Assembly: GCA_030017715.1 (NCBI GenBank)
Contig: JASEIU010000001.1
Coordinates: 970,276 to 1,034,275, forward strand
From: Candidatus Saccharicenans sp.
GTDB taxonomy: Bacteria; Acidobacteriota; Aminicenantia; Aminicenantales; Saccharicenantaceae
Direction: 5' to 3'
DNA length: 64,000 nt
Shown here: positions 36,810-45,649 of the stretch, in pieces
How the letters are laid out: each line of letters begins with the position of its first letter
Position numbering within the stretch: position 1 is the stretch's first letter
Translations under genes and position numbers: made by a program
Notes under the pieces: model-generated
The model's database searches: none
The model's input: only the letters and a program-made list of their open reading frames with translations
What the model was told of the DNA's origin: nothing

Positions 36810-38594
36810 ATGAAGAGAGCGTTAACAATTGTTTTTCTGGCCCTGTTAATGGTCGCGCTTTCGGGCTACAGCCCTGCCGATTCGGCTCAGGGACCCAAGG
36901 CTCGACCCGAGGTCAAGCTCAGCTTCGACCATTTTTACGACCAGGCCGAATTGACCGCGGCCCTCAAGGAGCTGCAGAAAGCCTATCCCGACCTGATGAA
37001 GCTGCAATCGATCGGCAAATCCTATCAGGGTCGCGATATCTGGGCGGTGATCATCAACAATCCGGCTACCGGTCCGGCCGAGCGCAAGCCGGGTTTTTAC
37101 ATAGACGGCAATATTCACGGCAACGAAATCCAGGGGGCCGAGGTTGCCCTGTACACGATTTATTACCTGCTGAAAAATTCCGGTCGGCTGGAATTCGTCG
37201 ACCGGCTGCTGAGGGACCGGTCCTTTTACATCATCCCAACCATGAACCCGGACAGCCGTGATTATTTCCTGAATCTGGCCAGCGATTCCAACTCCCCGCG
37301 TTCGGGACTGGTTCCCTATGACGACGACCGGGACGGCCTGCTGGATGAAGACGGCCCTGATGACCTGGACGGCGACGGCTCGATAACCTACATGCGCAAG
37401 CGGGACCCGAAGGGAACTTATAGGACCAGTCCGGACAACCCCATGGTTATGGTTCCCTGCCGCCCGGGAGAAAAGGGCGAGTTCATCATGCTGGGCTCGG
37501 AAGGACTGGATAACGACGGCGACGGTCTGGTCAACGAAGACGGCCCAGGCGGCTATGATATGAACCGGAATTTCGGCTTCAACTGGCAGCCCAATTATGT
37601 CCAGCGCGGGGCCGGCCCCTATCCATTCTGCTGGCCCGAAACCAGGGCGGTCAGGGATTTCATCCTGGCCCATCCGAACCTCATGGGCGCTCAGTCGTTC
37701 CACAATTATGGCGGCATGATCCTGCGCGGGCCCGGAGCCAAGAATCTGGGCGAAACCACGGCCCAGGACAGGCAGGTTTATGACTACATCGGAAAACAGG
37801 GCGAAAAAATTCTTCCCGGCTACCGCTATATCGTTATTTACAAGGATATGTACACCGTCTACGGCGGGACTGTTGACTTCACCTATAATCTGCTCGGCAT
37901 TTTCACTTTTTCCAACGAGCTGGATTTTGACCAGTACGCCAGCACTCAACCGGCTTCCCAGAGAAGGGGCGGCGAGGAAGAAGACGAGGAGGCGCGAAGC
38001 CGGATGTTCCGAGCCGGCGCCGGCCTGGAGGAAATTATTTACCACCAGCTGGTGCTGATGGGCGAACAGTTAGTGGAGTGGAAGCCTTACAAGCACCCGC
38101 TCTACGGCGACATCGAAATCGGCGGCGTCAAGAAGATGGGACGCCGGGTCCCGGCCCTGTTTAAGCTGGCCGAAACCTGCCACCGCAACGCCGCTTTCTG
38201 CCTGTACCATGCCGACCAGTTGCCGAGACTCAAAGTGGAAAATGTCAGTCTGAAGAAGCTGGACAGCGGTCTCTATCAGCTCGATGTCAGAATCGCCAAC
38301 GAGCGGGTTACACCCTCGATCTCCTTCCAGGCGGTTCAGCGAAAGCTCCACCGGCCTGATCAGTTGAAAATTCAGGGTAAAGCCCGACTGGTTTCAGCCG
38401 GCATCATCACTGACCGTTTCCGTGAGCTCAGCGAGCCGGTCAAAGTCAGGGAGAATTACCTGCCGGTGGAAAACGGCATTCCCGGGTTTGGTTTTGTGGA
38501 TTTCCGGCTGCTCATCGAAGGCTCCGGTGAAATAAACCTGATTTACGATTCGCTGAAGGGCGGCTACTTAGAGCAAAAGGTCAGCCTTAAATAG
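36810..38594 (+). CDS. exported M14 zinc carboxypeptidase with calcium-type loops
   Basis: A 594-residue exported peptidase (signal peptide about residues 1-26). Zinc ligands are H103 and E106 (NIHGNE) and H298 (SFHNYGG). Asn-Arg of MNRNF (about 251-255) should hold the substrate carboxylate, and E370 (FSNELDF) is the likely catalytic Glu. Two insertions carry DxDxDG-like acidic loops (DDRDGLLDEDGPDDLDGDG and LDNDGDGLVNEDG) as in calcium-binding thrombospondin/EF-type loops. A C-terminal beta domain follows (about 480-594). Co-transcribed with the preceding paralogue (10-nt gap). Confidence 0.9.
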   Translation: MKRALTIVFLALLMVALSGYSPADSAQGPKARPEVKLSFDHFYDQAELTAALKELQKAYPDLMKLQSIGKSYQGRDIWAVIINNPATGPAERKPGFYIDGNIHGNEIQGAEVALYTIYYLLKNSGRLEFVDRLLRDRSFYIIPTMNPDSRDYFLNLASDSNSPRSGLVPYDDDRDGLLDEDGPDDLDGDGSITYMRKRDPKGTYRTSPDNPMVMVPCRPGEKGEFIMLGSEGLDNDGDGLVNEDGPGGYDMNRNFGFNWQPNYVQRGAGPYPFCWPETRAVRDFILAHPNLMGAQSFHNYGGMILRGPGAKNLGETTAQDRQVYDYIGKQGEKILPGYRYIVIYKDMYTVYGGTVDFTYNLLGIFTFSNELDFDQYASTQPASQRRGGEEEDEEARSRMFRAGAGLEEIIYHQLVLMGEQLVEWKPYKHPLYGDIEIGGVKKMGRRVPALFKLAETCHRNAAFCLYHADQLPRLKVENVSLKKLDSGLYQLDVRIANERVTPSISFQAVQRKLHRPDQLKIQGKARLVSAGIITDRFRELSEPVKVRENYLPVENGIPGFGFVDFRLLIEGSGEINLIYDSLKGGYLEQKVSLK

Positions 38595-38927
38595 CCAGTC
38601 AACTACGGCCTCAGCGTAAAATTTATTTTAATTTATCTTCCGGAATCACGAAGAGAGGAATTCTATAGCTATACCGGCCTGCAGCCAATAATTTATTCAC
38701 CAGTCGGCAGGAAAGCTTTTGTAAGTTAGTTATCAGGTCGAATTTAGCTGCTTCGAACCATAGCTAACGGAAAGCGCCTGAAAGAGGGCAAAAATATTTC
38801 TTCCTTTGTAGCGGAAAACCGATTGTGGTTCTCCGATTGGGCAAATAATATTTCGCTCTTTTTTGAGCTTGCTTAAGGCAGATAGCCAGAGGTTTCCCTG
38901 CTGTCGGTCCTGTGATTTATTTTTCGC
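38595..38927. other. 333-nt intergenic region between convergent genes
   Basis: Sits between the convergent M14 and tldE genes. A GGAGAACC/GGTTTTCC stem (minus strand, near 38815-38840) lacks a following U-tract. No gene, tRNA or strong terminator is seen. Confidence 0.5.
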
Positions 38928-40262
38928 TCATTCGCCGCCGATTTGAAGCGACCCTATCCGCAGCGTGGGAGCAGTCCGGCTGCGGTTGAGGTCGAGGTCG
39001 TTGCCGAGCATATCTATTCCGTTGAGCATTTCATCGGCGGTTCCGGCGATGGTGATGCCCTTAACCGGGTGGATAATTTTTCCGTTTTCAATCCACAGAC
39101 CGGCGGCCCCACCGCTGAAGTTGCCGTTTACCGGGTTGATGCCGTATCCGGTTACCTCGTTGACCAGCACTCCCCTCTCGGTGGCAGCGATTATTTCTTC
39201 CGGTTTTGCTTTTCCGGCCAGGATGTAGAAATTATGCGGACCGATTCCGGGCAGACTGTTGAACCCGCCCCGGGTAGCGTTTCCGGTGCTTTTAAGGCCG
39301 GCTCGTCTGGCGGCATAGGTGTTGTACAGGAAACCTTTCAGCACGCCGTTCTCCACAATCACCCGCTTCTGTGTCGGCACGCCCTCTTCGTCAAACGGGG
39401 CGCTGGCCAGTCCCTTTTCCAGCGTCCCATCATCTACGATAGTTATGAGCTCGGAGGCTATTTTCTGGCCGAGCTTTTTTCCGAGGAAGCTGGCTTCCTG
39501 AAGTACCCGCTCTCCGTTAATCGCCTGAATTATCCCACCAAGAATGGCATAGGCCACATCCGGGTCGAATATTACCGCCGCCCGCTGGGTTTTTACCGGC
39601 AGCGGGTCAAGCATTCTCAGGGCTTTTTCCGCCGCCCGACCGGCCACTTCGGCTGCCGGCTTGAGGTCTGAGAAAAACCGGCGCTGGCAGGATTCATAGC
39701 CGCTCGATTTCTGCTCTCCCTTTTCCGCCACCACACCCACACCAAAGCCGCATCCGCTGGACTTATAACTCTTCAGCAGGCCGAGAGAATTGGCCAGGAT
39801 GATTTCTCCCTCGCTCTCTCCATATCTGGCTCCGGCGCTTCTGGTGATGCCTTTCACTTTCAGAGCGAGAGCTTCAACTTCCCTGGCCAGGGCGATTTTT
39901 TTCTCCATCGGCACCTTTGTTAGTTCCGGATCGTAAAGTCCCCTGACCTCGCTCACTCCGGGATCGTCCGGTAGAACGTTGTTTTCGTCGGCGGTCAGGA
40001 TTCTGGCAAAGTTCAGCGCCCGGTCGACAGTTTCTTCCAGACTCTGCGGTCTGAAATCATTAACAAAGGCAAAGCCCAGCTTATGACCGGTTATAACTCG
40101 AAGTCCCAATCCGTAGCTGCTGGCTTCCTGGATGCTTTCGATTTCGCCGTTTCTAACCTGAATGCTTAACTCCCGGCCGGTTGCCAGATAGGCTTCGGCC
40201 AGGTCGGCACCCTTCTTCCGGCTGATTTTTATTACTTCTTCGGCAATCGCTCGATAATCCAT
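38928..40262 (-). CDS. tldE: TldE/PmbA-type subunit of the TldD/TldE metalloprotease
   Basis: A 444-residue member of the TldD/PmbA family without the HExxxH motif, as expected for the TldE partner. Landmarks are the N-terminal helical region with RNGEIESIQEASSYGLGLRV, a DDGTLEKGLASAPFDEEGVPTQ-like central loop (split here), and C-terminal GYGINPVNGNFSGGAAGLWI. TldD/TldE forms a heterodimer that degrades unfolded peptides and matures some RiPPs. It follows tldD by 12 nt. No signal peptide is visible, unlike the tldD partner. Confidence 0.88.
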   Translation of the reverse strand: MDYRAIAEEVIKISRKKGADLAEAYLATGRELSIQVRNGEIESIQEASSYGLGLRVITGHKLGFAFVNDFRPQSLEETVDRALNFARILTADENNVLPDDPGVSEVRGLYDPELTKVPMEKKIALAREVEALALKVKGITRSAGARYGESEGEIILANSLGLLKSYKSSGCGFGVGVVAEKGEQKSSGYESCQRRFFSDLKPAAEVAGRAAEKALRMLDPLPVKTQRAAVIFDPDVAYAILGGIIQAINGERVLQEASFLGKKLGQKIASELITIVDDGTLEKGLASAPFDEEGVPTQKRVIVENGVLKGFLYNTYAARRAGLKSTGNATRGGFNSLPGIGPHNFYILAGKAKPEEIIAATERGVLVNEVTGYGINPVNGNFSGGAAGLWIENGKIIHPVKGITIAGTADEMLNGIDMLGNDLDLNRSRTAPTLRIGSLQIGGE

Positions 40263-40274
40263 GGTTTCCTCCTG

Positions 40275-41798
40275 TTAGCCTCTCTGTCTTGTTCCGCCGA
40301 CTGTAATTCCCCTTATCCTGACGGTCGGCTGGCCGGCGGTTACCTCGGCCGACTGACCCTTGCCGCAGATGCCCGGCCCGAAATCTAAGTCGTCGCCGAC
40401 AGCGTCTATTTTCGTGATGATATCAAGACAGCTTCCGATCAGGGTGGCTCCTTTTACCGGCACGGTCTTTTTTCCGTTTTCAATCAGGTATACTTCCCGG
40501 CAGGTGAAGTTAAAAACGCCGGTCGTCGGGTTGACGCTTCCGCCGCTCAGACTCTGGACATAGAGCCCGTTTTTGGTTGAGGCGATGATGTCTTCCGGTT
40601 TATCCTTTCCTTTTTCGATGAAGGTGTTGGTCATCCTGGGAATCGGGTAATAGCGGAAGCTTTCCCGCCGCCCGTTTCCGGTTCTTTCCATTTTAAGCTG
40701 TCTGGCCGACAGTATGTCCGTCATGTACTTAACCAGAACACCGTTCTCAATCAGCACGTTTCTTTTCATCTGAGTGCCTTCATCGTCAAAGTCTGTCGTT
40801 CCGCGGAAATTCGGGAGACTTCCGTCGTCAACCATGGTGAAGATGTCGGCGGCCACTTTCTGACCGAGCTTTCCGACAAACGCGCCTGTTCCTCTGGCAA
40901 TGTTATCGGCTTCAAGCGGATGTCCGACCGCCTCGTGCACCAGCACTCCGCCCCAGCCGTTCTGGATGACCACATCCATCTTTCCGGCCGGAGCTTCCCG
41001 GGCTTCGAGCATCGCCACCGATTCCCTGGCAGCTTCCCGGGCAGCTTTTTCCGGCGGGAAGAGCTCGAACATCTCGAGACCGGCATGCTGGCTGAGCCTT
41101 TCCCGCCCCATGTGGGATGTGTTGTTCCCGACGGCCAGCGTCTGGACGATGAAGAAAATCAAAGGCAGGCTGCTTCGGAGAAGCACACCTTCAGAAGTGG
41201 CGATGATTCGTTCCCTGATTTCGTCGTAGTAATCGATACTGGCCATCTTTATTCTCGGGTCGTAGCTCAGGGCGGCTTCTTCGGCCCTTTTCATTATTTC
41301 CAGGCGGCGACTATCGGCTACCTGCTCGAGCGGTATTTTCACGGTTATGTAACTCGGCCTCTTCTGTTCCTTCAGGTCAGTCGGTTGAACCTTTTTTCCA
41401 GAAGTGGCGATGTAGGAAGCGACTTCGCCCGCCCGGAGGATCTTTTCCTCGGTCAGCTCGTCGGTATAGGCATAGCCGGTCTTGTCGCCGTCTATCACCC
41501 GCACCCCGGCGCCGCGGATGAGTCCGAAGACCGCGCTCTTGAACTTTCCTTCTTCCAGCAGGATGCTCCTGGTTATGCGGTTTTCCACGTAAACATCGGC
41601 GAAATCACCTCCGCGTTTAAGGGCGGTGGCGATGGCCTTTTTCAGCAGGCTGTCCGGAAGCTGAAGGCTCTGAGCTTCTCCGGCCAGAAGCGACCTGACG
41701 AGTGCCGGAGTGGCCGCCAGGGCCAGGCTGCCCTTGAGGCTCAGGCTCAGGAACTTCCGCCGGTCGAGCGTTTTTAATTCTCGAAGGAAATCATTCAT
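40275..41798 (-). CDS. tldD: TldD metalloprotease with Tat-type signal
   Basis: A 507-residue TldD. It has the active-site HEAVGH (H288, E289, H293) and the TldD landmarks GYAYTDELTEE, and GTMVD-like loops (FTMVDDGSLPNFRGT). Its N-terminus, LDRRKFLSLSLKGSLALAAT, is a twin-arginine (Tat) signal, with RR at 13-14, followed by a hydrophobic segment. It should therefore be exported folded, where normal TldD is cytosolic. The ATG at 41796-41798 is preferred over the upstream in-frame start (41822) because AGGAG precedes it. Confidence 0.88.
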   Translation of the reverse strand: MNDFLRELKTLDRRKFLSLSLKGSLALAATPALVRSLLAGEAQSLQLPDSLLKKAIATALKRGGDFADVYVENRITRSILLEEGKFKSAVFGLIRGAGVRVIDGDKTGYAYTDELTEEKILRAGEVASYIATSGKKVQPTDLKEQKRPSYITVKIPLEQVADSRRLEIMKRAEEAALSYDPRIKMASIDYYDEIRERIIATSEGVLLRSSLPLIFFIVQTLAVGNNTSHMGRERLSQHAGLEMFELFPPEKAAREAARESVAMLEAREAPAGKMDVVIQNGWGGVLVHEAVGHPLEADNIARGTGAFVGKLGQKVAADIFTMVDDGSLPNFRGTTDFDDEGTQMKRNVLIENGVLVKYMTDILSARQLKMERTGNGRRESFRYYPIPRMTNTFIEKGKDKPEDIIASTKNGLYVQSLSGGSVNPTTGVFNFTCREVYLIENGKKTVPVKGATLIGSCLDIITKIDAVGDDLDFGPGICGKGQSAEVTAGQPTVRIRGITVGGTRQRG

Positions 41799-42003
41799 GC
41801 TAACTCTCCTTTTTCCCGGCAATTAAAACCGGTAAATTCAGGCTTTATGCTATGCAGTCTGTTGCGTGGCTCTTTATCCTGTATACTTATTCAATCTTAT
41901 TTTTGAACGCTTGTTTTTTGCAACCAGCGTTTTCTTTCACCGCAAAAATATCAGGATTAATTTCTTATCTTATTTCACGCCTTCAGGTCAAGCTGTTTAT
42001 ATA

Positions 42004-42519
42004 TTAGCAAGGATGCTCCAGTCAAAGCTCTTTGAGCCTCCCCACCAGAACCTCATTCAGGACCGAAGGTCTTCATCTTCCTGGCAGTACCCCGATACAG
42101 GCTGCCGCGGCTTATTGCGAGTGTCTCCGGGGTCGATTTCACACTCACCCCTTTCTCCAGCCTCTGCTTTACTGCTTCCCGGAGATTAACCACCGGGTTT
42201 TTTAAGGCCTCAATCGCTATCCTCTGCCGCAAGATCGTCTTCTCTAACTTCTCAATCTGGGCCCGTAGCGCCTCGGTTTCGTCCTTATTAGCTCCGTTAA
42301 TCAAAGCCTTCTGCCCGGCCTCTAAAAACCGAACCCGCCAGCGGTAGAAAAGCGACTGGCTGATCAGCTGCTCCCGGCAGATCTCAGCCACAGATTTTTA
42401 TCCCCCGAGCGCCTCCAGCACTATGGCCATCTTCTCCTCTGCCGTCCACTTCCTGAGCTTTATCCTCTCCCTCTTGAAACGCTACCTCTCAGAGGTGTCC
42501 ACCTCCTCAGGGGGTGTCA
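42004..42519 (-). mobile_element. decayed IS3-family insertion sequence (orfA with orfB stub)
   Basis: On the minus strand, a terminal-repeat-like end TGACACCCCCTGAGGAGG starts at 42519. It is followed by an OrfA-type HTH protein: KWTAEEKMAIVLEALGG, a TAA stop (42398-42400), then KSVAEICREQLISQSLFYRW and a coiled coil, ending at 42053. A second frame continues into an OrfB-like start (VLNEVLVGRLKEL) that is broken by stops and cut short near 42004. The DDE domain is gone. It is a non-functional relic. Confidence 0.7.
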
Positions 42520-42581
42520 GTATAGTTTTACTCTATCCCTCTTTTCCCCATTCCTCTTCCTCCCATTCGCCCCGAATTGAA

Positions 42582-45365
42582 TCAGCCTTTCGGCCGGAGG
42601 AGTTCTTTGAACGGTGGATAGTCCCAAAGGGATTCCAGGTCGATCTCGCGGTGGAGGTAAACGCCATAGGACAGGCCCTGGTTGAAGGCCTCCCTGAGAA
42701 GACCGACGGCCTGCTCCTTATCGCCGAAAAGCGAGGTGATGCGGGCCTGCCACCATAAATGGTCGCCCAGAAGAAAAGACCGCTCGAGCTTCCCCAATTC
42801 TTCAAAGACCCTCCTGGCTCTTTCCCGGTCCCCCCGCCTGGCCGCCAATGTCCCCAGATAACCTTGATAGTCGATATTCTCTGGGTCTCCGGCGGCCAGG
42901 GACTCGAAGATCCTTCCTGCCTCATCCCAGCGTCCGGCAAAATAGAGCGCGTCGGCGTAAAATTCCTGGTGTGCTTTCGTTTTTCTCTCGGCCTCAGGCC
43001 GACTTTCGGCCCACTCAATGGCTGCGGCTGCCATCTTCTGTCCTTCGGCTTTGTGCCCGTGGGCATAGTATTCCCGGGCCGCTTCCATCATGACGCCGCC
43101 GGGAGTGCCGGACGGCGCATCCACGCTCAGACATCCCTCAACGACTCTTTTGACTTCGTCTGCTTTTCCGAGTGCCGCCAGGGCGCGGGCTTCAATCCTT
43201 GTAAACGTCAGGTCTTTCGGATAATACTTCCGCCCCTGCTTGGCGACCTCGATCTCTTTCCTGTATTCGCCCAGCATATGATGCGCCTCGGCCAAAACAC
43301 CAAACCACCACGCTCCGGTGCGCCGTGTGAAATGGGCCTTCGGGTCCTGGGAATCCATCCAGGCGTAAGTTTTGACAGTCTCCTTCGGGCGGTTAATTCC
43401 CAGCGCTTCATATCCGACGATGTATTTAATCGTGAAAAAGTTAGGCGTCAACTTCTCGGCCTCCCGGATAAGCCGGAGAGCTTTCTCGTTCTGACCCTTG
43501 AGCTCTGCATCATACCAGTCAAAAATGAGGTTCTCAAAAGATGAAAGTTCATCGCGGGCTTCCAGAATGGATTGCAGGGTGGCTGCGGCTTCCTCGTATC
43601 GGCCCTGATTCCCATAGGACACAGCAATGTAAAGCTTGGGTGCGGCAAATTTCGGATCCAGCTCGACGGCGCGGGCAAAATGACGGACCGCCTGCCCGTA
43701 ATCTACAGCGAAAAGCTCCAATCCCTGGAGATACTCCTGGAAGGCCTCGTAAACGGGCGGCCGACGAATCTTCTGGGCCATTTCGCCCGCTCCCCAGTCA
43801 GTGAAATGCAGAGCCAAAGCGCCCATGATTCTCCTCTGCAGCTCCGTGATCAGACTCATTTTGTTGTCAAGGCTACCTTTGATCGGTTCCAGGATCTGGA
43901 TGGGCTTGCTGTGGACGGCGTCGCTGATCGTCGCATGAAATTGAAGCCCGCCGTCGATCAGATAATAGGCTCCAGAAACGAGCGTCCCGGCTCCCGTGCC
44001 TTTGGCCAGTGCGCGGAGCTCGTCCGGGCCCTCGGGAACTCCGGACCGGACATTGATGATGCGGGAGGTCTCGAGAACCGATACGGTCGGGACGACTTCC
44101 ATGATCCCTGATTGAGATAAGCCCTGGGCGATCTCGTAGGCGGCGATCCGTCCCAGAGGGTCAAGGGTCGCATCGCCCGTCTGGTTGACGAAGATGCTGA
44201 CCAGGGCAAGTTTGGGATTCAGGGCCGGGCCGCCGGGCCTCCGGAGCAGAAAGAAAGCGACAGCCGCCACGACGAAAACAAGGACGGCAATGGCTGGAAC
44301 GATGAGCTTTCGCGGGTTGAATGAGACCGTGATTTGCCGCGATGTCGCCGGGACGGACGGCAGTACTCTCTCGGTCGTCGGTACGCCCTTTTCAATCCTG
44401 GCCAGGTCGGAAAGCACCTCGTCGGCGCTCTGATACCGTTTCTCCCGGTCACGCTCCAGGCAGCGCAAGATCAACCGGTTCACGTCGTCCGGAAGCTGGG
44501 GGTTAAACTCTTTTGGCGGCCGCAGGGCCTCGGTCTTCTGCTTCAGGGCGATCGAGATGAACGTCTCGCCCTCGAACGGCAGCCGCCCCGTCGTCATCTC
44601 GTAGAAGATGACGCCCAGGGAGTAGATGTCCGAGCGTGCGTCGGCCTCTTTCCCCTCGAACTGCTCTGGCGCCATGTATTCGGGCGTTCCGACAACCACT
44701 CCCGCCCCCGTCATCCCCTTGACCTCAGCTGAACGGGCAATCCCGAAATCCATGATCCGGGCGTTTCCTTCCCGGTCGATCATGATGTTCTGTGGCTTGA
44801 GGTCGCGGTGGACGACGCCCAGACGGTGGGCCTCGGCCAGTCCTTCCGCGATCTGCCGGGCGATGTGGATTGTCTTGGCCGCGCTCATCGGTCCCATCAT
44901 CCTGAGGATGCTCTTCAGGTCCTCACCCGGGACATACTCCATCGTGATGAAGTGCGTCCCCTTCTCTTCGCCCAGGTCGTACATCCGGCAAACGTTCCGG
45001 TGGCTGATTTTGCGGGCAAACCGCAGTTCGTTTCCGAACCGCTCGACGGCTTCCCTGTCCGCCGCGATCTCGGGCTTGAGGAGCTTGAGGGCGATCTTCT
45101 CCCGGGTCTTCTGGTCATAGACTTTGTAAACGCGGCCCATGCCGCCCTTGCCCAGCTCCTCGATCACCTCAAACCGGCCGGCGAAGGTCGTCCCAGCCTG
45201 GAGCTCGGTCACAATTACCGCCATCGTCTCGGTCGGTTCGGACGAACGTTTTGATCCCGTCGACGGCATGTCCGCTCGGAACAGCGGCGCCGCGCAGGTC
45301 TTGCAGAACCGGGAATCAGAAGTGTTATCCTTCCCGCATTGAGGACATTTCATGGCATTGTCCAT
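42582..45365 (-). CDS. membrane Ser/Thr protein kinase with zinc ribbon and TPR sensor domain
   Basis: A 927-residue multidomain protein. An N-terminal C4 zinc ribbon (C7/C10, C21/C24) precedes the kinase (residues about 65-325): GKGGMGRVY, K94, HRDLKPQN (D188), DFG (206-208), GTPEYMAPEQF. A membrane segment is at about 355-376. The outer part begins with a FlgO/TolB-like domain (SIFVNQTGDATLDPLGR) and ends with TPRs (about 560-920). M5 is an alternative start. It resembles large kinases common in Acidobacteria and Aminicenantes. It sits next to the IS relic and looks GC-richer than its neighbours. Confidence 0.9.
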   Translation of the reverse strand: MDNAMKCPQCGKDNTSDSRFCKTCAAPLFRADMPSTGSKRSSEPTETMAVIVTELQAGTTFAGRFEVIEELGKGGMGRVYKVYDQKTREKIALKLLKPEIAADREAVERFGNELRFARKISHRNVCRMYDLGEEKGTHFITMEYVPGEDLKSILRMMGPMSAAKTIHIARQIAEGLAEAHRLGVVHRDLKPQNIMIDREGNARIMDFGIARSAEVKGMTGAGVVVGTPEYMAPEQFEGKEADARSDIYSLGVIFYEMTTGRLPFEGETFISIALKQKTEALRPPKEFNPQLPDDVNRLILRCLERDREKRYQSADEVLSDLARIEKGVPTTERVLPSVPATSRQITVSFNPRKLIVPAIAVLVFVVAAVAFFLLRRPGGPALNPKLALVSIFVNQTGDATLDPLGRIAAYEIAQGLSQSGIMEVVPTVSVLETSRIINVRSGVPEGPDELRALAKGTGAGTLVSGAYYLIDGGLQFHATISDAVHSKPIQILEPIKGSLDNKMSLITELQRRIMGALALHFTDWGAGEMAQKIRRPPVYEAFQEYLQGLELFAVDYGQAVRHFARAVELDPKFAAPKLYIAVSYGNQGRYEEAAATLQSILEARDELSSFENLIFDWYDAELKGQNEKALRLIREAEKLTPNFFTIKYIVGYEALGINRPKETVKTYAWMDSQDPKAHFTRRTGAWWFGVLAEAHHMLGEYRKEIEVAKQGRKYYPKDLTFTRIEARALAALGKADEVKRVVEGCLSVDAPSGTPGGVMMEAAREYYAHGHKAEGQKMAAAAIEWAESRPEAERKTKAHQEFYADALYFAGRWDEAGRIFESLAAGDPENIDYQGYLGTLAARRGDRERARRVFEELGKLERSFLLGDHLWWQARITSLFGDKEQAVGLLREAFNQGLSYGVYLHREIDLESLWDYPPFKELLRPKG

Positions 45366-45649
45366 AAGATGCCTTAAGCTTTTCTTTGCCCGCTTTGATC
45401 ATACTCAACCCTGGGAAAAAAGGCAAGAGAAACCCTCTCTCAGGTTAAGACCTGGTATCCAGGGTAAACGAGGGGGCTTCAGGCACTATATTCAAAAATG
45501 GCTTAAACGGATTGAAGGTTGGAAAATAAACAGGAAGGTTTTTGCCTTGGTCGAAGATAGATTATCACCAGCTGGAAGAAATTTGATTTTTCTGTTTATT
45601 TCGGGTTTTTGGATTTAAAATAACAGAAAGAATATTACAATAAAAAGGG

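Noticed and set aside
40920..41777. A 285-codon plus-strand frame opposite tldD
   Set aside because: TldD is certain on the minus strand; this frame is an antisense shadow.
45352..45618. An 88-codon plus-strand frame between the kinase and the corrinoid activator
   Set aside because: Overlaps the kinase 5' end on the opposite strand, with no family resemblance or ribosome site.
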